Below are positions 15,945 to 24,676 of a DNA stretch of 38,157 bases, piece after piece; the first letter of the stretch is position 1; each line of letters starts with the position of its first letter. The position numbers and the translations under genes were made by a program. Under the pieces are notes generated by a model. That model made no database searches and had not been told where the DNA came from. It saw nothing but the letters and a program-made list of their open reading frames with translations. This DNA comes from Defluviitaleaceae bacterium (lineage in GTDB: Bacteria > Bacillota > Clostridia > Lachnospirales > WRAA01): contig WRAA01000001.1 in assembly GCA_009780445.1 (NCBI GenBank), positions 1 through 38,157 of the forward strand, in the 5' to 3' direction.

Positions 15945-17636
15945 TTAGCTATACAGTTCGTCTACTGCAAGTTCTGTTACCGCGCCGCCGTCTCCGGTGG
16001 ATTTTGCCGTAACGTGCAGCATGTTGTCCTGCCCCACGCTGAAGATTACTTTCACCTTCTCCAGGCCTTTCGGGCGTTGGGGTATGCCGCGCAGGCTGGT
16101 GCCGGCCAGGCGTTTCATGCCCTCCATGTGTACGAGCGGGGTTGTGTCGCCCTTGGCCTTGCCGGATTGCGGCAGGGTGTTTTCGTACACCACGATGGCC
16201 ATGCTGCTTACGTTGTCGAAGTTGGTGGTCAGCAGTTCCGCCGCCTCGACAACAAGCCCGCCCGCGGGGATGTCCACGCCGCCGCCCACAATCTCCATAA
16301 ACCTGCGCCCGGCGATCTCAAGCCCCAGCGGGTGTACCGTGCGTTCCTGCATAACAGGCCCCTTTACGGTGGGCATCATGATCATGTTGCAGTAGTGTGC
16401 CGCGCCCTGGGATATTGACAGCGCGGGGCTTATGCGCGAACGAAACGGCTCCTTGCCGAACTTCTCGGTGATCTTCTCGCCCACTTGCAGGAGGGAGGAG
16501 CTTCCGCCGACAAGGAACACTTCGTCGATATCCGCGGGGGCAAGCTCCGCGGCTTCCAAACATCTGTCCACGCATTCCATCGTGACTTGCAGGAGGTCCT
16601 CGAGATTTTTGTCGCGGAATTTTTCGTAGTACTCCTGTGGGTCGCCCAGCGGGTTTACGCGCCTGTGCGCCACGAAGTCCTCGCGGGAGATCTCCATGTT
16701 GATGTTGATGATGCGCGGTTCTTGTATGAAGGGCGCAAGCACGACCTTGGTGGTCTTGGCCTGCGACAGGCGTTCCTTGGCTTGTGTTGCGGCCTGCATC
16801 AGGCGCACGATGGCCACCTTCTTCTGACGTTTTGATACGCCGTCGTCGGCGTGTTCGTCAAAGAGGTCGATTTCGTCGCCGGCCAGCTTCTTAAACTCTT
16901 CGTAGATCATGTCCATGATGATCTTGTCGATATCGTTGCCGCCCAGCCGGTTGTCGCCGTAGGTGCTGAGGATGGATATTGTCGGCTCGCCGGCTTCTCC
17001 TGATTTGATCTCCAGTATACACGCGTCGAAGGTTCCGCCGCCGAAGTCGTAGACCAGCACCTTTTTGTCGGCGGATTCGTTCACGGCATAGCTGATTGCG
17101 GCGGCGGCCGGCTCCAGCCGCAGGAACACGCTGTTCTCCTCGAAGCCGGCCTTCATGGCGGCCAGCTTGGTCATCTTTTTCTGCTTGTCGGTGGAGTTGG
17201 CCGGCACGGTGATAACACAGCCGGAGAACTCGCCCGCGATGTTCAGCTCTTCCTGCACATATTCGTCGGCCTTGGCCTTGAGGTATGCGATGATCTCGCC
17301 GGCCACTTCCTCCGGGCTGAAGGTGTACTCGCGCTCGTCCACCGTCACACGGATGCTCTCTTCGTTGGCCAGCCTGCGCTTCACCGACAGCACGGTGGAG
17401 AGGGGGTAGATGACGGCGGCCTCCTTGGCTTGCACGCCGAACACGCGCGACAGCTTTGTGTCGTCGTCCGGGTCGCTCTCGAACTGTATGGCGGTGGGGA
17501 AGATGTTGCCTCCGTCGATAGGGATCGTGACGGCTTCGCCCTCCGCGAAGTTGTACAGCGACACCACCGAGTTAGTGGTGCCGAAGTCGATGCCCAGGAA
17601 CAGGCCGCGTTCCATGTCAAGTCCAAGTGTTCCCAT
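15945..17636 (-). CDS. Hsp70-family (DnaK-like) chaperone, 563 residues
   Basis: This is a soluble Hsp70-type ATPase with all nucleotide motifs intact: LGIDFGTTNSVVSLY near residue 14, LSVKRRLANEE, ITVPANSTDKQKK, LEPAAAAISYAV, VYDFGGGTFDACILE near residue 195 and VFLVGGSSSLLQVGEK. The beta substrate-binding-like part includes LAGTSLRGIPQRPKGLEKVKVIF near the end. A full helical lid and EEVD-type tail are missing, so it is shorter than DnaK. GGAGG stands about seven bases before ATG 17636; an internal ATG seven codons later is the alternative. It is the first Hsp70 of the operon, 21 bases after the large repeat protein and eight before the GrpE-like gene, the likely ATPase/exchange-factor pair. 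Confidence 0.93.
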   Translation of the reverse strand: MGTLGLDMERGLFLGIDFGTTNSVVSLYNFAEGEAVTIPIDGGNIFPTAIQFESDPDDDTKLSRVFGVQAKEAAVIYPLSTVLSVKRRLANEESIRVTVDEREYTFSPEEVAGEIIAYLKAKADEYVQEELNIAGEFSGCVITVPANSTDKQKKMTKLAAMKAGFEENSVFLRLEPAAAAISYAVNESADKKVLVYDFGGGTFDACILEIKSGEAGEPTISILSTYGDNRLGGNDIDKIIMDMIYEEFKKLAGDEIDLFDEHADDGVSKRQKKVAIVRLMQAATQAKERLSQAKTTKVVLAPFIQEPRIININMEISREDFVAHRRVNPLGDPQEYYEKFRDKNLEDLLQVTMECVDRCLEAAELAPADIDEVFLVGGSSSLLQVGEKITEKFGKEPFRSRISPALSISQGAAHYCNMIMMPTVKGPVMQERTVHPLGLEIAGRRFMEIVGGGVDIPAGGLVVEAAELLTTNFDNVSSMAIVVYENTLPQSGKAKGDTTPLVHMEGMKRLAGTSLRGIPQRPKGLEKVKVIFSVGQDNMLHVTAKSTGDGGAVTELAVDELYS

Positions 17637-17657
17637 TGTGTTCCTCCTTCGTAAGAT

Positions 17658-20543
17658 TTATAACAGCTGGCTCTTTATCATGCAATAGTCGCGCAGGTAG
17701 TCCGCCACCAGTTCCTCCACCTTGTCGTAGCGGAACATCTGCTCGTAGATCAGGGCGTTGTTCAGCATGAAGTAGGGGTCCGGGGAGTGTTCCCGTAGGG
17801 TATTCTCCGTGCAGGCCATGGTGGCGGGCTTGGTGTCCACCGAGCCGGACTTCGATATTTCGGAGAAATAGTATTCGATATTTTCGCCCGAGAACTGCAC
17901 GATGTGGCATGTGTAGATTCCGAAGAACAGGTAGTTCATGGGTGTGCGGGCGAAGTCGGCGTCCTGCGAATATCTGTACGCAAGGTACACGTCCTTGCCC
18001 GGTTGTGTCCTGTATGTGAAGGGTGTGTTCTTTACAAGATACGAACCGAACACACTTTTGTCTTTAACAAGGCGAAACGGCGGCAGAAGCACCCCGCGTG
18101 ACTGCATGGACGCGAAGGCGCGGCGCAGGATATAGTCGGACGACGATGTGGACACGCCGCCCTCGAGATAGGCGTACACAAGGCCGCATCCTAAACGGAT
18201 GTCGCCGTACTTGATAAACTGCCGCTCCATGATGTCGATGACGGCGTGGTCGGGAACTGTGCCGCGCACCATACATTCATAGGTGCCGAACTCCAGGAAG
18301 GGCGCGACAAGGGCGTGGCGGGGGTCGTTGGCATAGAGCCGCGTGAATACGCGCTGTGCGCCCGCGCTGAACGTGTGGGTGAACAGGCTGTCGGAGATGA
18401 TCTTTTCGTCCACGCGGATGTCGTCCGCGCCAAGCTGGTGCAGGGCGGCGGAGAGCGCGTGCCATTCCTCCTGCGTTCCGCGGTAGTATTGTATCACAAC
18501 TTCCAGAAAAGCTTTGTCGAACCATGACTTTAGAATCATTTCATAGGCCACGTTGGTGATGATCGGCACCAGGGCCTGTTTGTCGGGGCTTTGGGGTGCT
18601 ACGTTGGCCACGGTGAGGATGCGCACCAGAGCCTTGAAGATGGTGCGTTCCTTGATGCAGTGGGGCTTTGTCGAAATGAGGCGTGCGGCGGGTTCGAGCC
18701 GCGCCGCTTCCATGTAGACCTCCAGCATCTTCTCGACGTGCTTGTCGCTGATGTACTTGCCGTCGATCTTGGCGAAGTTGTCCAGTGCGGCGGAATGATT
18801 GTCCAGTGCGGCGCAGATGCCGCCCAGAGCCGCCGTGGCGCGGGTGGTAAAGGATTCGGAAACCGTGGTAAGTGCCAGGCTCTTGCCCAGTATCTCCACG
18901 CCGAAGGCCAGCCTGTCCGCGTGTTTGGCGGCCTTGCGCACAGACTTGTCCAGCGCGTCCTCCAGAGATATGAAGTAGCGCGAAAGGGCGATCAGCAGGT
19001 TGTCGCTGTGTGCCTCCCTGTTGTAGCAGGCCTTTAGCATGTCGAAGTTTGGGCGCGGCGTAAGCTTGGCCACGCGCACGTCACATTCGCAGATGCGGCG
19101 CATGTCCGCCGTGAAGCACACAAAGGTGAAGTCGGCGTCGGCGGCGTAGACGCGGGCGCGTCCGTCCGCCACGTCATAGGGCTGCTGGACAGACTTTTCG
19201 CGCTCGTTGACCCACACCAGAGCCACGCCGGGGTCGGCGAACTCCAGGTCGTAGGCGAAGAGGCTCGGCCAGAGCTTGGCCGATATCGCGCCGTAGTAGT
19301 ACGCAAGGCTTGCCAAAGCCTTGTTGCCGCTTAGAACGCAGTCGGTCAGGCTGATGTTGTTGCGCTGTTCAAACTCGATGCAATATTCCGCGAAACGTTT
19401 GTAGCTGCTGTTGACGTAACGGGCGGAACTGCTGTCGTGCAGCTTGTTGTCGCAGGCATAACAAGCGAACTCCAGTATGCCGTCGTGGTACGCGGGGGCG
19501 AGATCCGCCAGCTTCTTGGTGGTCAGCAGCTTGTGGTATACGTAGGCGGCCAGCCGTGCGTCCTCCGGGTCGTCCAGCGAGAGGGTGTTGGCGTCCAGAA
19601 ACTGTTTCAGCGAATGGCGCGATATTTCGTCCAGCCGGTTGCGGTAGGCGGAGCGCACCACGGCGTTTGCAAGGCCGGGCAGATCCAGCTGCCTGTTCTC
19701 GGCCAAACGGTAGTACTTGCAGGCGTTGCGGCTGTAGTCGCCGGTTTCCAGCAAGCGGGTGACAAGCTTGGCAAGCAGCCATTCGCCGTCACACACGGAC
19801 AGCAGAGCGTCGTAACACGTGTAGGACACTCTGCCGGCGAAGCCCAGGTTGGGCGCGTAGAAGTCGAGCATGGGGCCGATGTCCAGCCCGCGGGTTACGC
19901 ACCAGAGGAATGTGTCTACCAAGAAGGTGTGGCTGCCTTCGATGGCCGGCTTGCTGCCCAGCAGCTTGTATGTGTGGGCGTAGAGGTACGCGCCTGTGTA
20001 GCCGCGCTCGCGGGAGTTACGCAGAGCCCGGAAGCTGTCGGCGTGCCGCCCCGCCGCGGCAAGAGCCGCGCCCAGCACGCACATAACAAATCCGCCGCGC
20101 TCAAGATCCCCGCGGGACAGGCGTTCCGTCACAAAGTCCTCCAGAGTGCTAACGGCCTTGGCGAAGTCCGCGTCGTTTCCGGCGCGGCGGGCGAGTTCGG
20201 CCTGGAAGTACCACAGGAGGGCATAGGCGGCGTGGTCGTTGTTCTTGTAGAAGTTGCGGTATGTTCGGAGCTGGCGCAGATGGTCGCCGGCGGTTTCGTT
20301 GTTGCCAAGCTCTATGTTTACGAAGATGAGCGCGAGAAGAAGCTCGATGCTGCCGGGTTTGCGCGCGAAGGACGTCACCGCGGCGTGGTTGGCTTCGTGC
20401 AGAAGCTCCCGCCTGCCGGTCACAAAGAAGCATTGCCACAACAAGCCCACGGCCGCCGTGATGTCGGTGACGGAGCTTTCCGGGCGGCTCAGTACGGCGC
20501 GGCATTTGTTCAGTTTTGCGTGTAGGCGTGCTTCGTGGCTCAC
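17658..20543 (-). CDS. Large helical-repeat protein resembling the C-terminal part of DUF5717 proteins
   Basis: This 961-residue soluble protein has no signal peptide. It consists largely of degenerate helical repeats resembling TPR or Sel1-type solenoids, for example AAVGLLWQCFFVTGRRELLHE and LLLALIFVNIELGNNETAGD, with a more beta-like section near residues 430-500. It starts at GTG, overlaps the preceding gene by GTGA and has AGGAG seven bases upstream, so it is a genuine separate gene. From memory it matches the C-terminal two thirds of the clostridial DUF5717 family, whose members are single proteins above 1000 residues; here the family appears split in two. Function is unknown. As a large solenoid encoded beside Hsp70s it could be a scaffold or client adaptor. 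Confidence 0.7.
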   Translation of the reverse strand: MSHEARLHAKLNKCRAVLSRPESSVTDITAAVGLLWQCFFVTGRRELLHEANHAAVTSFARKPGSIELLLALIFVNIELGNNETAGDHLRQLRTYRNFYKNNDHAAYALLWYFQAELARRAGNDADFAKAVSTLEDFVTERLSRGDLERGGFVMCVLGAALAAAGRHADSFRALRNSRERGYTGAYLYAHTYKLLGSKPAIEGSHTFLVDTFLWCVTRGLDIGPMLDFYAPNLGFAGRVSYTCYDALLSVCDGEWLLAKLVTRLLETGDYSRNACKYYRLAENRQLDLPGLANAVVRSAYRNRLDEISRHSLKQFLDANTLSLDDPEDARLAAYVYHKLLTTKKLADLAPAYHDGILEFACYACDNKLHDSSSARYVNSSYKRFAEYCIEFEQRNNISLTDCVLSGNKALASLAYYYGAISAKLWPSLFAYDLEFADPGVALVWVNEREKSVQQPYDVADGRARVYAADADFTFVCFTADMRRICECDVRVAKLTPRPNFDMLKACYNREAHSDNLLIALSRYFISLEDALDKSVRKAAKHADRLAFGVEILGKSLALTTVSESFTTRATAALGGICAALDNHSAALDNFAKIDGKYISDKHVEKMLEVYMEAARLEPAARLISTKPHCIKERTIFKALVRILTVANVAPQSPDKQALVPIITNVAYEMILKSWFDKAFLEVVIQYYRGTQEEWHALSAALHQLGADDIRVDEKIISDSLFTHTFSAGAQRVFTRLYANDPRHALVAPFLEFGTYECMVRGTVPDHAVIDIMERQFIKYGDIRLGCGLVYAYLEGGVSTSSSDYILRRAFASMQSRGVLLPPFRLVKDKSVFGSYLVKNTPFTYRTQPGKDVYLAYRYSQDADFARTPMNYLFFGIYTCHIVQFSGENIEYYFSEISKSGSVDTKPATMACTENTLREHSPDPYFMLNNALIYEQMFRYDKVEELVADYLRDYCMIKSQLL

Positions 20544-21736
20544 TCCAAATCTCCTATCGTGACGCTCTGTGTGCGTGTGAAGGTTCGGTCGTCCTGCGAA
20601 ATGTGTACGTACAGCTCCCCCGTGATGGTGGGCTGTTTCTTGATGAGCATTTGCGCTATCTGTAACGGCGAGAGCTTGGCCGTAAAGCCGATCTGCGTTT
20701 CACCGGGCGGGATGTCGCGGCTGTCCTTGTTGTCCGGCCTGATAAAGCTGTCGGAAACGCTAAGTTCCAGCCTTGCGGGGCGGCCGCTTAAATTGCGCAC
20801 GACCAGCACGCCGCGGCTGCCCGTCTTGAAGTAGGCGTTGTTGACGTGGCAGGAGAAGTCCGCGCCGGCCTTCACCTTTACGCCGATCTCGATGCTGCCG
20901 ATGGTTAAAACGTCGCTGACGCGGCTTGTGCGGATCTTGGCCGGGTTGATGGTGTAGGTCAGTGTGGCGGTGTCTCCGCCGTCGAAGTCGTGTTCGGTGA
21001 TGAGATCCTTCTGCGGGACAAGCCAGGCCGAGGCATACTTCACGCGCACCGCGTCCTCGAAACTGCCCCACAGGCCGCGGTGCAGTGTGACGGAACCTTG
21101 CAGAGGGTCGCGCGCGTGGAGGATAACCTCATGTTCGCGGGAGGTTTCGCCGCGCACGCTCAGTGTCACGGGGTTCTTGAGCTTGTGCAGCACAAGGAAG
21201 GCCTCCAGGGACAGGCGCGGCGACGGCGCCTTGCGCAGGCTCCTGTAAATGTCGGGGTAGGCCGTGCCGTGTTCCTCCAGCCAGTTGGCAAACTCCTCCG
21301 ACACGAATACGGCCGCGGCCTGCGCGGGCTGTTTGCGGGCATATGCCGCGAAGTCTTTCAGCCCGGTAAGCTTTGCGCCGTCCGGCTCCAGAGTCCGCGC
21401 GACAATCTTGACCACGGCGGGGATCTGCATTTCGCCGCCGTTGGTGCGCAGCAGTATGCCTGTGTGGATGATTTCGCCGGCGCGGTACTTGCCGGGCGGC
21501 ACGCTGTAGCCCAGACGGAAGCTGTTGGCGCAGAAGCTCCCGCTTTCCAGCGTTAGCACAGGCCCCGACGGCACGGCTGTGCCCTCCAGTGTCTGCCCGC
21601 CGGTATTCTTGAGGGTGATCGCGCCGGAGGTGCCGGCGGCGGTGGTCTCGATAACCAGCTTGCCGCTGTGCAGCCTGTCGCCGCCAAGCACCAGCTTTGG
21701 CAGAGGATACTCAAGATGATGTGTGTTAATGTTCAT
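20540..21736 (-). CDS. Beta-sandwich protein resembling the N-terminal part of DUF5717 proteins
   Basis: This 398-residue protein has no signal peptide or membrane segment. Residues about 10-110 look like an immunoglobulin-like sandwich (YPLPKLVLGGDRL, GAITLKNTGGQTLEG, GEIIHTGILLRTNGGEMQIP). A helical piece follows at 120-195, then further beta-rich repeats at about 200-395 (SVTLHRGLWGSFED, LTIGSIEIGVKVKAGAD, RGVLVVRNLSGRPARLELSV). The opening segment matches what I remember of the DUF5717 N-terminal domain. The gene overlaps the membrane protein gene by eleven bases upstream and the solenoid gene by four bases downstream. Together they probably form the two halves of a DUF5717-like unit. The role is unknown; Ig-like folds usually mediate protein contacts. 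Confidence 0.68.
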   Translation of the reverse strand: MNINTHHLEYPLPKLVLGGDRLHSGKLVIETTAAGTSGAITLKNTGGQTLEGTAVPSGPVLTLESGSFCANSFRLGYSVPPGKYRAGEIIHTGILLRTNGGEMQIPAVVKIVARTLEPDGAKLTGLKDFAAYARKQPAQAAAVFVSEEFANWLEEHGTAYPDIYRSLRKAPSPRLSLEAFLVLHKLKNPVTLSVRGETSREHEVILHARDPLQGSVTLHRGLWGSFEDAVRVKYASAWLVPQKDLITEHDFDGGDTATLTYTINPAKIRTSRVSDVLTIGSIEIGVKVKAGADFSCHVNNAYFKTGSRGVLVVRNLSGRPARLELSVSDSFIRPDNKDSRDIPPGETQIGFTAKLSPLQIAQMLIKKQPTITGELYVHISQDDRTFTRTQSVTIGDLE

Positions 21737-22946
21737 GCCGATGCCCCCGCAACTCGTCCAGACGTATGTCGATCTGCTCCTTCACCGCGGCTATGGCGCG
21801 GACTTCGTTGCGCCCCTGCTCGTCCAGCCTGTCGGCGATGTTGCGCAGGGTCTGCGCAAGGTCTTGGTTCGTGCGTGTCATGTTGCTTACGCTGTCCTCC
21901 AGGCCGGATGTTAGGTTGTTCAGAGAGCGCGACACGTGGTGATCCAGCATTGTGCCGAAACCTTCGCCCAGCTTGCGGGTCAGATCCTCCAGCACGGATT
22001 CATAGTTCTTCACGGCCTTGTCGGGCGAGTGGCGTTCAAGCTCTGTCAGCATGTTGGCCAGTGTGCCGGCTACGTCGGAAAATTGGGTTATGGCGTGGAG
22101 CAGCCTCTCGTTGGACTGGTTCGCCCCGTGCTGGAGCTGTGCGGCGCGTGATATCTGGTCGTTCCAGCGGCTCATGGGTTCTTTCAGCAAGGTGTCTACG
22201 TCGGCCAGCTTGATGAGGGTGTGTTCGATACTGCGCGACATATCGCCGAGGCTCTTGCTTACGGCGGCCGAAACGGTTTCGCCGGACATACGGGATGCGG
22301 CGGAGAACGCGTCGGACTGTGCCTTGATGGCCTCTTGCAGGGTGCCGCGCAGGATGGTGAGGTTGGCCGTGATGTCCGGCGTGAAGAACTTGGCGGCTTC
22401 GCGCGTGACATAGGACGCGGCTTCGTGGTGCAGCTGTTCCCGCGCGAGGCGCACGTCAAACACTGCGCTAAGCAGGCGAAGCGCCAGCCACAGCGCGGCC
22501 GCGCTAAGCCCGAAGGCTATGCGGGCTTCGTCGAACACAAGGGCAAGAAGCAGCCCCGCCGGCACGATCGAACGCTCGAAGCCTTCCGCAAAGCGCAGCA
22601 CGCCGGAGAAGCTCCAGCCGAACGCGCCCAAGCGGCCTATGTGCATGTCTGCGATATCGCGGACGTTGGCCGTAGTTATGCCGCTTTCGCACAGGCCGAT
22701 GTACTCCCGCGCCACGCTTGTGAGTATGCCGGCGCGGCCGTCCTTCAGCTCGTGCAGGGTCTTGGCCGCGCTTCGCGAATTCTTCCACACAAGGCCGCGC
22801 TGGCCTTGGTATACAAGGTAGAGCGATATGCGCAGCACGGCGGTGACGGCGGCGACGCCCAGCAGGGCGATGTACGCCGCAAAGGCGTTGCCGGAGTGGT
22901 TTATGGCGTTAAAGAACTGTAGCAGCTCGTAGAAGTATTGTGGCAT
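21726..22946 (-). CDS. Membrane-anchored coiled-coil protein, first gene of the chaperone operon
   Basis: This 406-residue protein has a membrane segment at about residues 22-46 (AYIALLGVAAVTAVLRISLYLV). A second hydrophobic region at about 128-168 (VPAGLLLALVF, FGLSAAALWLALRLLSAVF) could hold one or two passes. The remaining ~235 residues are hydrophilic, heptad-rich coiled coil (SLGDMSRSIEHTLIKLADVDTL, LNNLTSGLEDSVSNMTRTNQD). No cleavable signal peptide is evident. The layout recalls MotA/TolQ/ExbB proteins with a long tail or methyl-accepting-type helices, but no diagnostic motif is present. Its ATG overlaps the glyS stop as TAATG, so translation is coupled to glyS. It probably tethers the chaperone proteins encoded downstream to the membrane (inference). 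Confidence 0.75.
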   Translation of the reverse strand: MPQYFYELLQFFNAINHSGNAFAAYIALLGVAAVTAVLRISLYLVYQGQRGLVWKNSRSAAKTLHELKDGRAGILTSVAREYIGLCESGITTANVRDIADMHIGRLGAFGWSFSGVLRFAEGFERSIVPAGLLLALVFDEARIAFGLSAAALWLALRLLSAVFDVRLAREQLHHEAASYVTREAAKFFTPDITANLTILRGTLQEAIKAQSDAFSAASRMSGETVSAAVSKSLGDMSRSIEHTLIKLADVDTLLKEPMSRWNDQISRAAQLQHGANQSNERLLHAITQFSDVAGTLANMLTELERHSPDKAVKNYESVLEDLTRKLGEGFGTMLDHHVSRSLNNLTSGLEDSVSNMTRTNQDLAQTLRNIADRLDEQGRNEVRAIAAVKEQIDIRLDELRGHRHEH

Positions 22947-24349
22947 TAGAACTTCAACATCTCGTCAAGGTAGGCGGCGAGAGCAACGATGGGTATACGT
23001 TCCTGCTCCATGCTGTCGCGTTCGCGCACGGTTACTGCGCCGTCCTCCGGGGAGTCGAAGTCGTAGGTGATACAGAACGGCGTGCCGGCTTCGTCCTGCC
23101 GGCGGTAGCGTTTGCCGATGGAGCCGGCTTCGTCATAGTCGCAGGGGAAGAGGGCGGAGAGTTCTTGGTAGATCTCGTTCGCGCCGTCGGCCAGCTTTCT
23201 GGAAAGGGGAAGCACGGCGGCCTTGACGGGCGCAAGGGCGGGGTGGAAGCGCATGACGGTTCGGATGTCGCCTTCGGCCACTTCCTCTTCGTCATAAGCG
23301 TCGCACAGGAAGGCCAGCAGAACACGGTCCACGCCCAGCGAAGGTTCGATGCAGTACGGCACGTACTTCCTTGCTTCGCGCCCTTCCTCCGCCGCTTCGA
23401 TCACGTACATTTCTTCGTTAGAGTGCTTCATGTGTTGTGTGAGGTCGTAGTCTGTGCGGTTGGCCACGCCCCAGAGTTCGCCCCAGCCGAAGGGGAAGAG
23501 GTACTCGATATCCGTGGTGGCTGTGGAGTAGTGGGAGAGGTGTTCCGGCGCGTGGTTGGACAGGCGCAGGTTGTCCTCGGACATGCCCAGGCTAAGGAGC
23601 CAGTCTACGCAGAAGCGTTTCCAGTGTACGAACCATTCCATGTCGGTGCCGGGTTCGCAGAAGAACTCCAGCTCCATCTGCTCGAATTCCCGCGTGCGGA
23701 AGATGAAGTTGCCCGGGGTGATCTCGTTGCGGAAGGACTTGCCGATCTGCGCTATGCCGAAGGGGATCTTCTTGCGGGACGTGCGCTGTACGTTCTTGAA
23801 GTTTACGAAGATGCCCTGCGCCGTCTCCGGGCGCAGATAGACGGCGTTCTTGCTGTCCTCCGTCACGCCGGCGTGGGTTTTAAACATCAGGTTGAAGGTG
23901 CGGATGTCCGTGAAGTTGGTCTTGCCGCAGCTTGGGCAGGGTATGCCGTGTTCGGCTATATAGGCCGATAGGCGTTCGTTGCTCCAGCCGCCCAGGTTCG
24001 GCTCTTCGCCGTGGGCCTTCATGAAGTCCTCCACCATGTTGTCGGCGCGGAAGCGTTCCTTGCACTCCTTGCAGTCCATCAGCGGATCCGAAAAGCCGCC
24101 GACATGGCCGGAGGCCACCCACACCTGCGAGTTCATGAGGATGGCGGAGTCTACGCCGACGTTTATCGGGCATTCCTGCACAAACTTCTTCCACCACGCG
24201 CGTTTTATGTTGTTCTTCAGCTCTACGCCCAGCGGGCCGTAATCCCAGCTGTTTGCCAGCCCGCCATATATCTGGGATCCGGGATACACAAACCCGCGGC
24301 TCTTGCAAAGCGCGACTATCTTCTCCATCGTCTTGCCTGTAGTATCCAT
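22946..24349 (-). CDS. glyS: Glycyl-tRNA synthetase, single-chain dimeric type
   Basis: This is the cytosolic class II enzyme that charges tRNA-Gly with glycine. At 467 residues it is the archaeal/eukaryotic-like alpha2 form, not the GlyQ/GlyS two-subunit form. Class II motifs are visible: GPLGVELKNNIKRAWW with motif 1 character near residue 35, then motif 2 around FRNEITPGNFIFRTREFEQMELEFF, and motif 3 around EPSLGVDRVLLAFL. A CxxC pair (KECKERF, CPSCGK) suggests the zinc-ribbon insertion. The C-terminal anticodon-binding domain runs from about residue 370 (APVKAAVLPL). ATG 24349 follows GGAG seven bases upstream; the longer frame to 24445 crosses the promoter. No T-box fits in the ~33-base leader. 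Confidence 0.96.
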   Translation of the reverse strand: MDTTGKTMEKIVALCKSRGFVYPGSQIYGGLANSWDYGPLGVELKNNIKRAWWKKFVQECPINVGVDSAILMNSQVWVASGHVGGFSDPLMDCKECKERFRADNMVEDFMKAHGEEPNLGGWSNERLSAYIAEHGIPCPSCGKTNFTDIRTFNLMFKTHAGVTEDSKNAVYLRPETAQGIFVNFKNVQRTSRKKIPFGIAQIGKSFRNEITPGNFIFRTREFEQMELEFFCEPGTDMEWFVHWKRFCVDWLLSLGMSEDNLRLSNHAPEHLSHYSTATTDIEYLFPFGWGELWGVANRTDYDLTQHMKHSNEEMYVIEAAEEGREARKYVPYCIEPSLGVDRVLLAFLCDAYDEEEVAEGDIRTVMRFHPALAPVKAAVLPLSRKLADGANEIYQELSALFPCDYDEAGSIGKRYRRQDEAGTPFCITYDFDSPEDGAVTVRERDSMEQERIPIVALAAYLDEMLKF

Positions 24350-24389
24350 GCGATATCTCCTTCGATTACGTAATTCTTCCATTATCTTT

Positions 24390-24417
24390 ATGATACAGCA
24401 TTTTGAGCATTTGTCAA
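24390..24417 (-). promoter_or_regulatory. Sigma-A-type promoter for glyS and probably the chaperone operon
   Basis: On the minus strand a perfect TTGACA (24417-24412), a 16-base spacer and TATCAT (24395-24390) stand about 40 bases before the glyS ATG. Through TAATG coupling and tight gene spacing this promoter may drive everything down to 7397. I saw no other clear promoter in the gaps of that operon, which leave little room. Confidence 0.8.
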
Positions 24418-24499
24418 GGTTTTGACTTCGACACGCGCGACACACGGCAATTTGGCCGGAGGAATAGTTTGTAAGTTCAGAAGATTATCTTTTAAAGGT

Positions 24500-24528
24500 A
24501 TTGCAAAACAGTTGTATCCGGTGTATAA
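24500..24528 (+). promoter_or_regulatory. Promoter of the putative antitoxin RNA
   Basis: TTGCAA (24500-24505), a 17-base spacer and a perfect TATAAT (24523-24528) predict a plus-strand start near 24535. The downstream sequence holds two structured segments and then a terminator hairpin within about 140 bases, with no convincing coding frame. Confidence 0.75.
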
Positions 24529-24534
24529 TATGGG

Positions 24535-24676
24535 TATACTAAAAGAGAGCGCGTGGGTGCGCCCTCTCCGTCAGCAGATTGTTCGGCAAGTTATGACCGG
24601 ACGCTAATCTAATTAAAAGCATTAACGAGAAATAAGCCCTACTTGTAGAAGATGGGGGCTTATTTCTTTGTGTTCT
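24535..24676 (+). ncRNA. Putative antisense antitoxin RNA of a type I toxin-antitoxin locus
   Basis: Predicted transcript of about 140 nt from the TATAAT promoter to the T-rich tract after the hairpin at 24629-24666. It can form a stem GAGAGCGC with GCG and CTCTC (24545-24568, two-base bulge) and a looser stem CCGTCA/TGACCGG (24568-24600). Its 3' end overlaps the 3' end of the convergent toxin mRNA, the arrangement known from txpA/RatA and bsrG/SR4 in Bacillus. A 25-codon frame starting at ATG 24529 overlaps the -10 and is probably not translated. Ends are predicted, not observed. Confidence 0.6.
24629..24676. terminator. Bidirectional terminator shared by toxin mRNA and antisense RNA
   Basis: GAAATAAGCCC (24629-24639) pairs perfectly with GGGCTTATTTC (24656-24666), an 11-bp stem with a 16-base loop. 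T-rich sequence follows on both strands. The toxin stop codon (24660-24662) lies inside the stem. Confidence 0.75.

Noticed and set aside
20540..20543. Sequencing frameshift artificially splitting one DUF5717 gene
   Set aside because: The second gene has its own AGGAG at proper distance from a GTG start and a normal GTGA overlap, so two genes are more likely; not fully excluded.
24350..24420. T-box riboswitch upstream of glyS
   Set aside because: The promoter lies only about 40 bases before the ATG, leaving no room for a T-box leader.
24529..24606. 25-codon ORF in the antisense RNA region
   Set aside because: Its ATG overlaps the -10 box of the predicted promoter, so it would not be on the transcript, and its sequence follows RNA stems.
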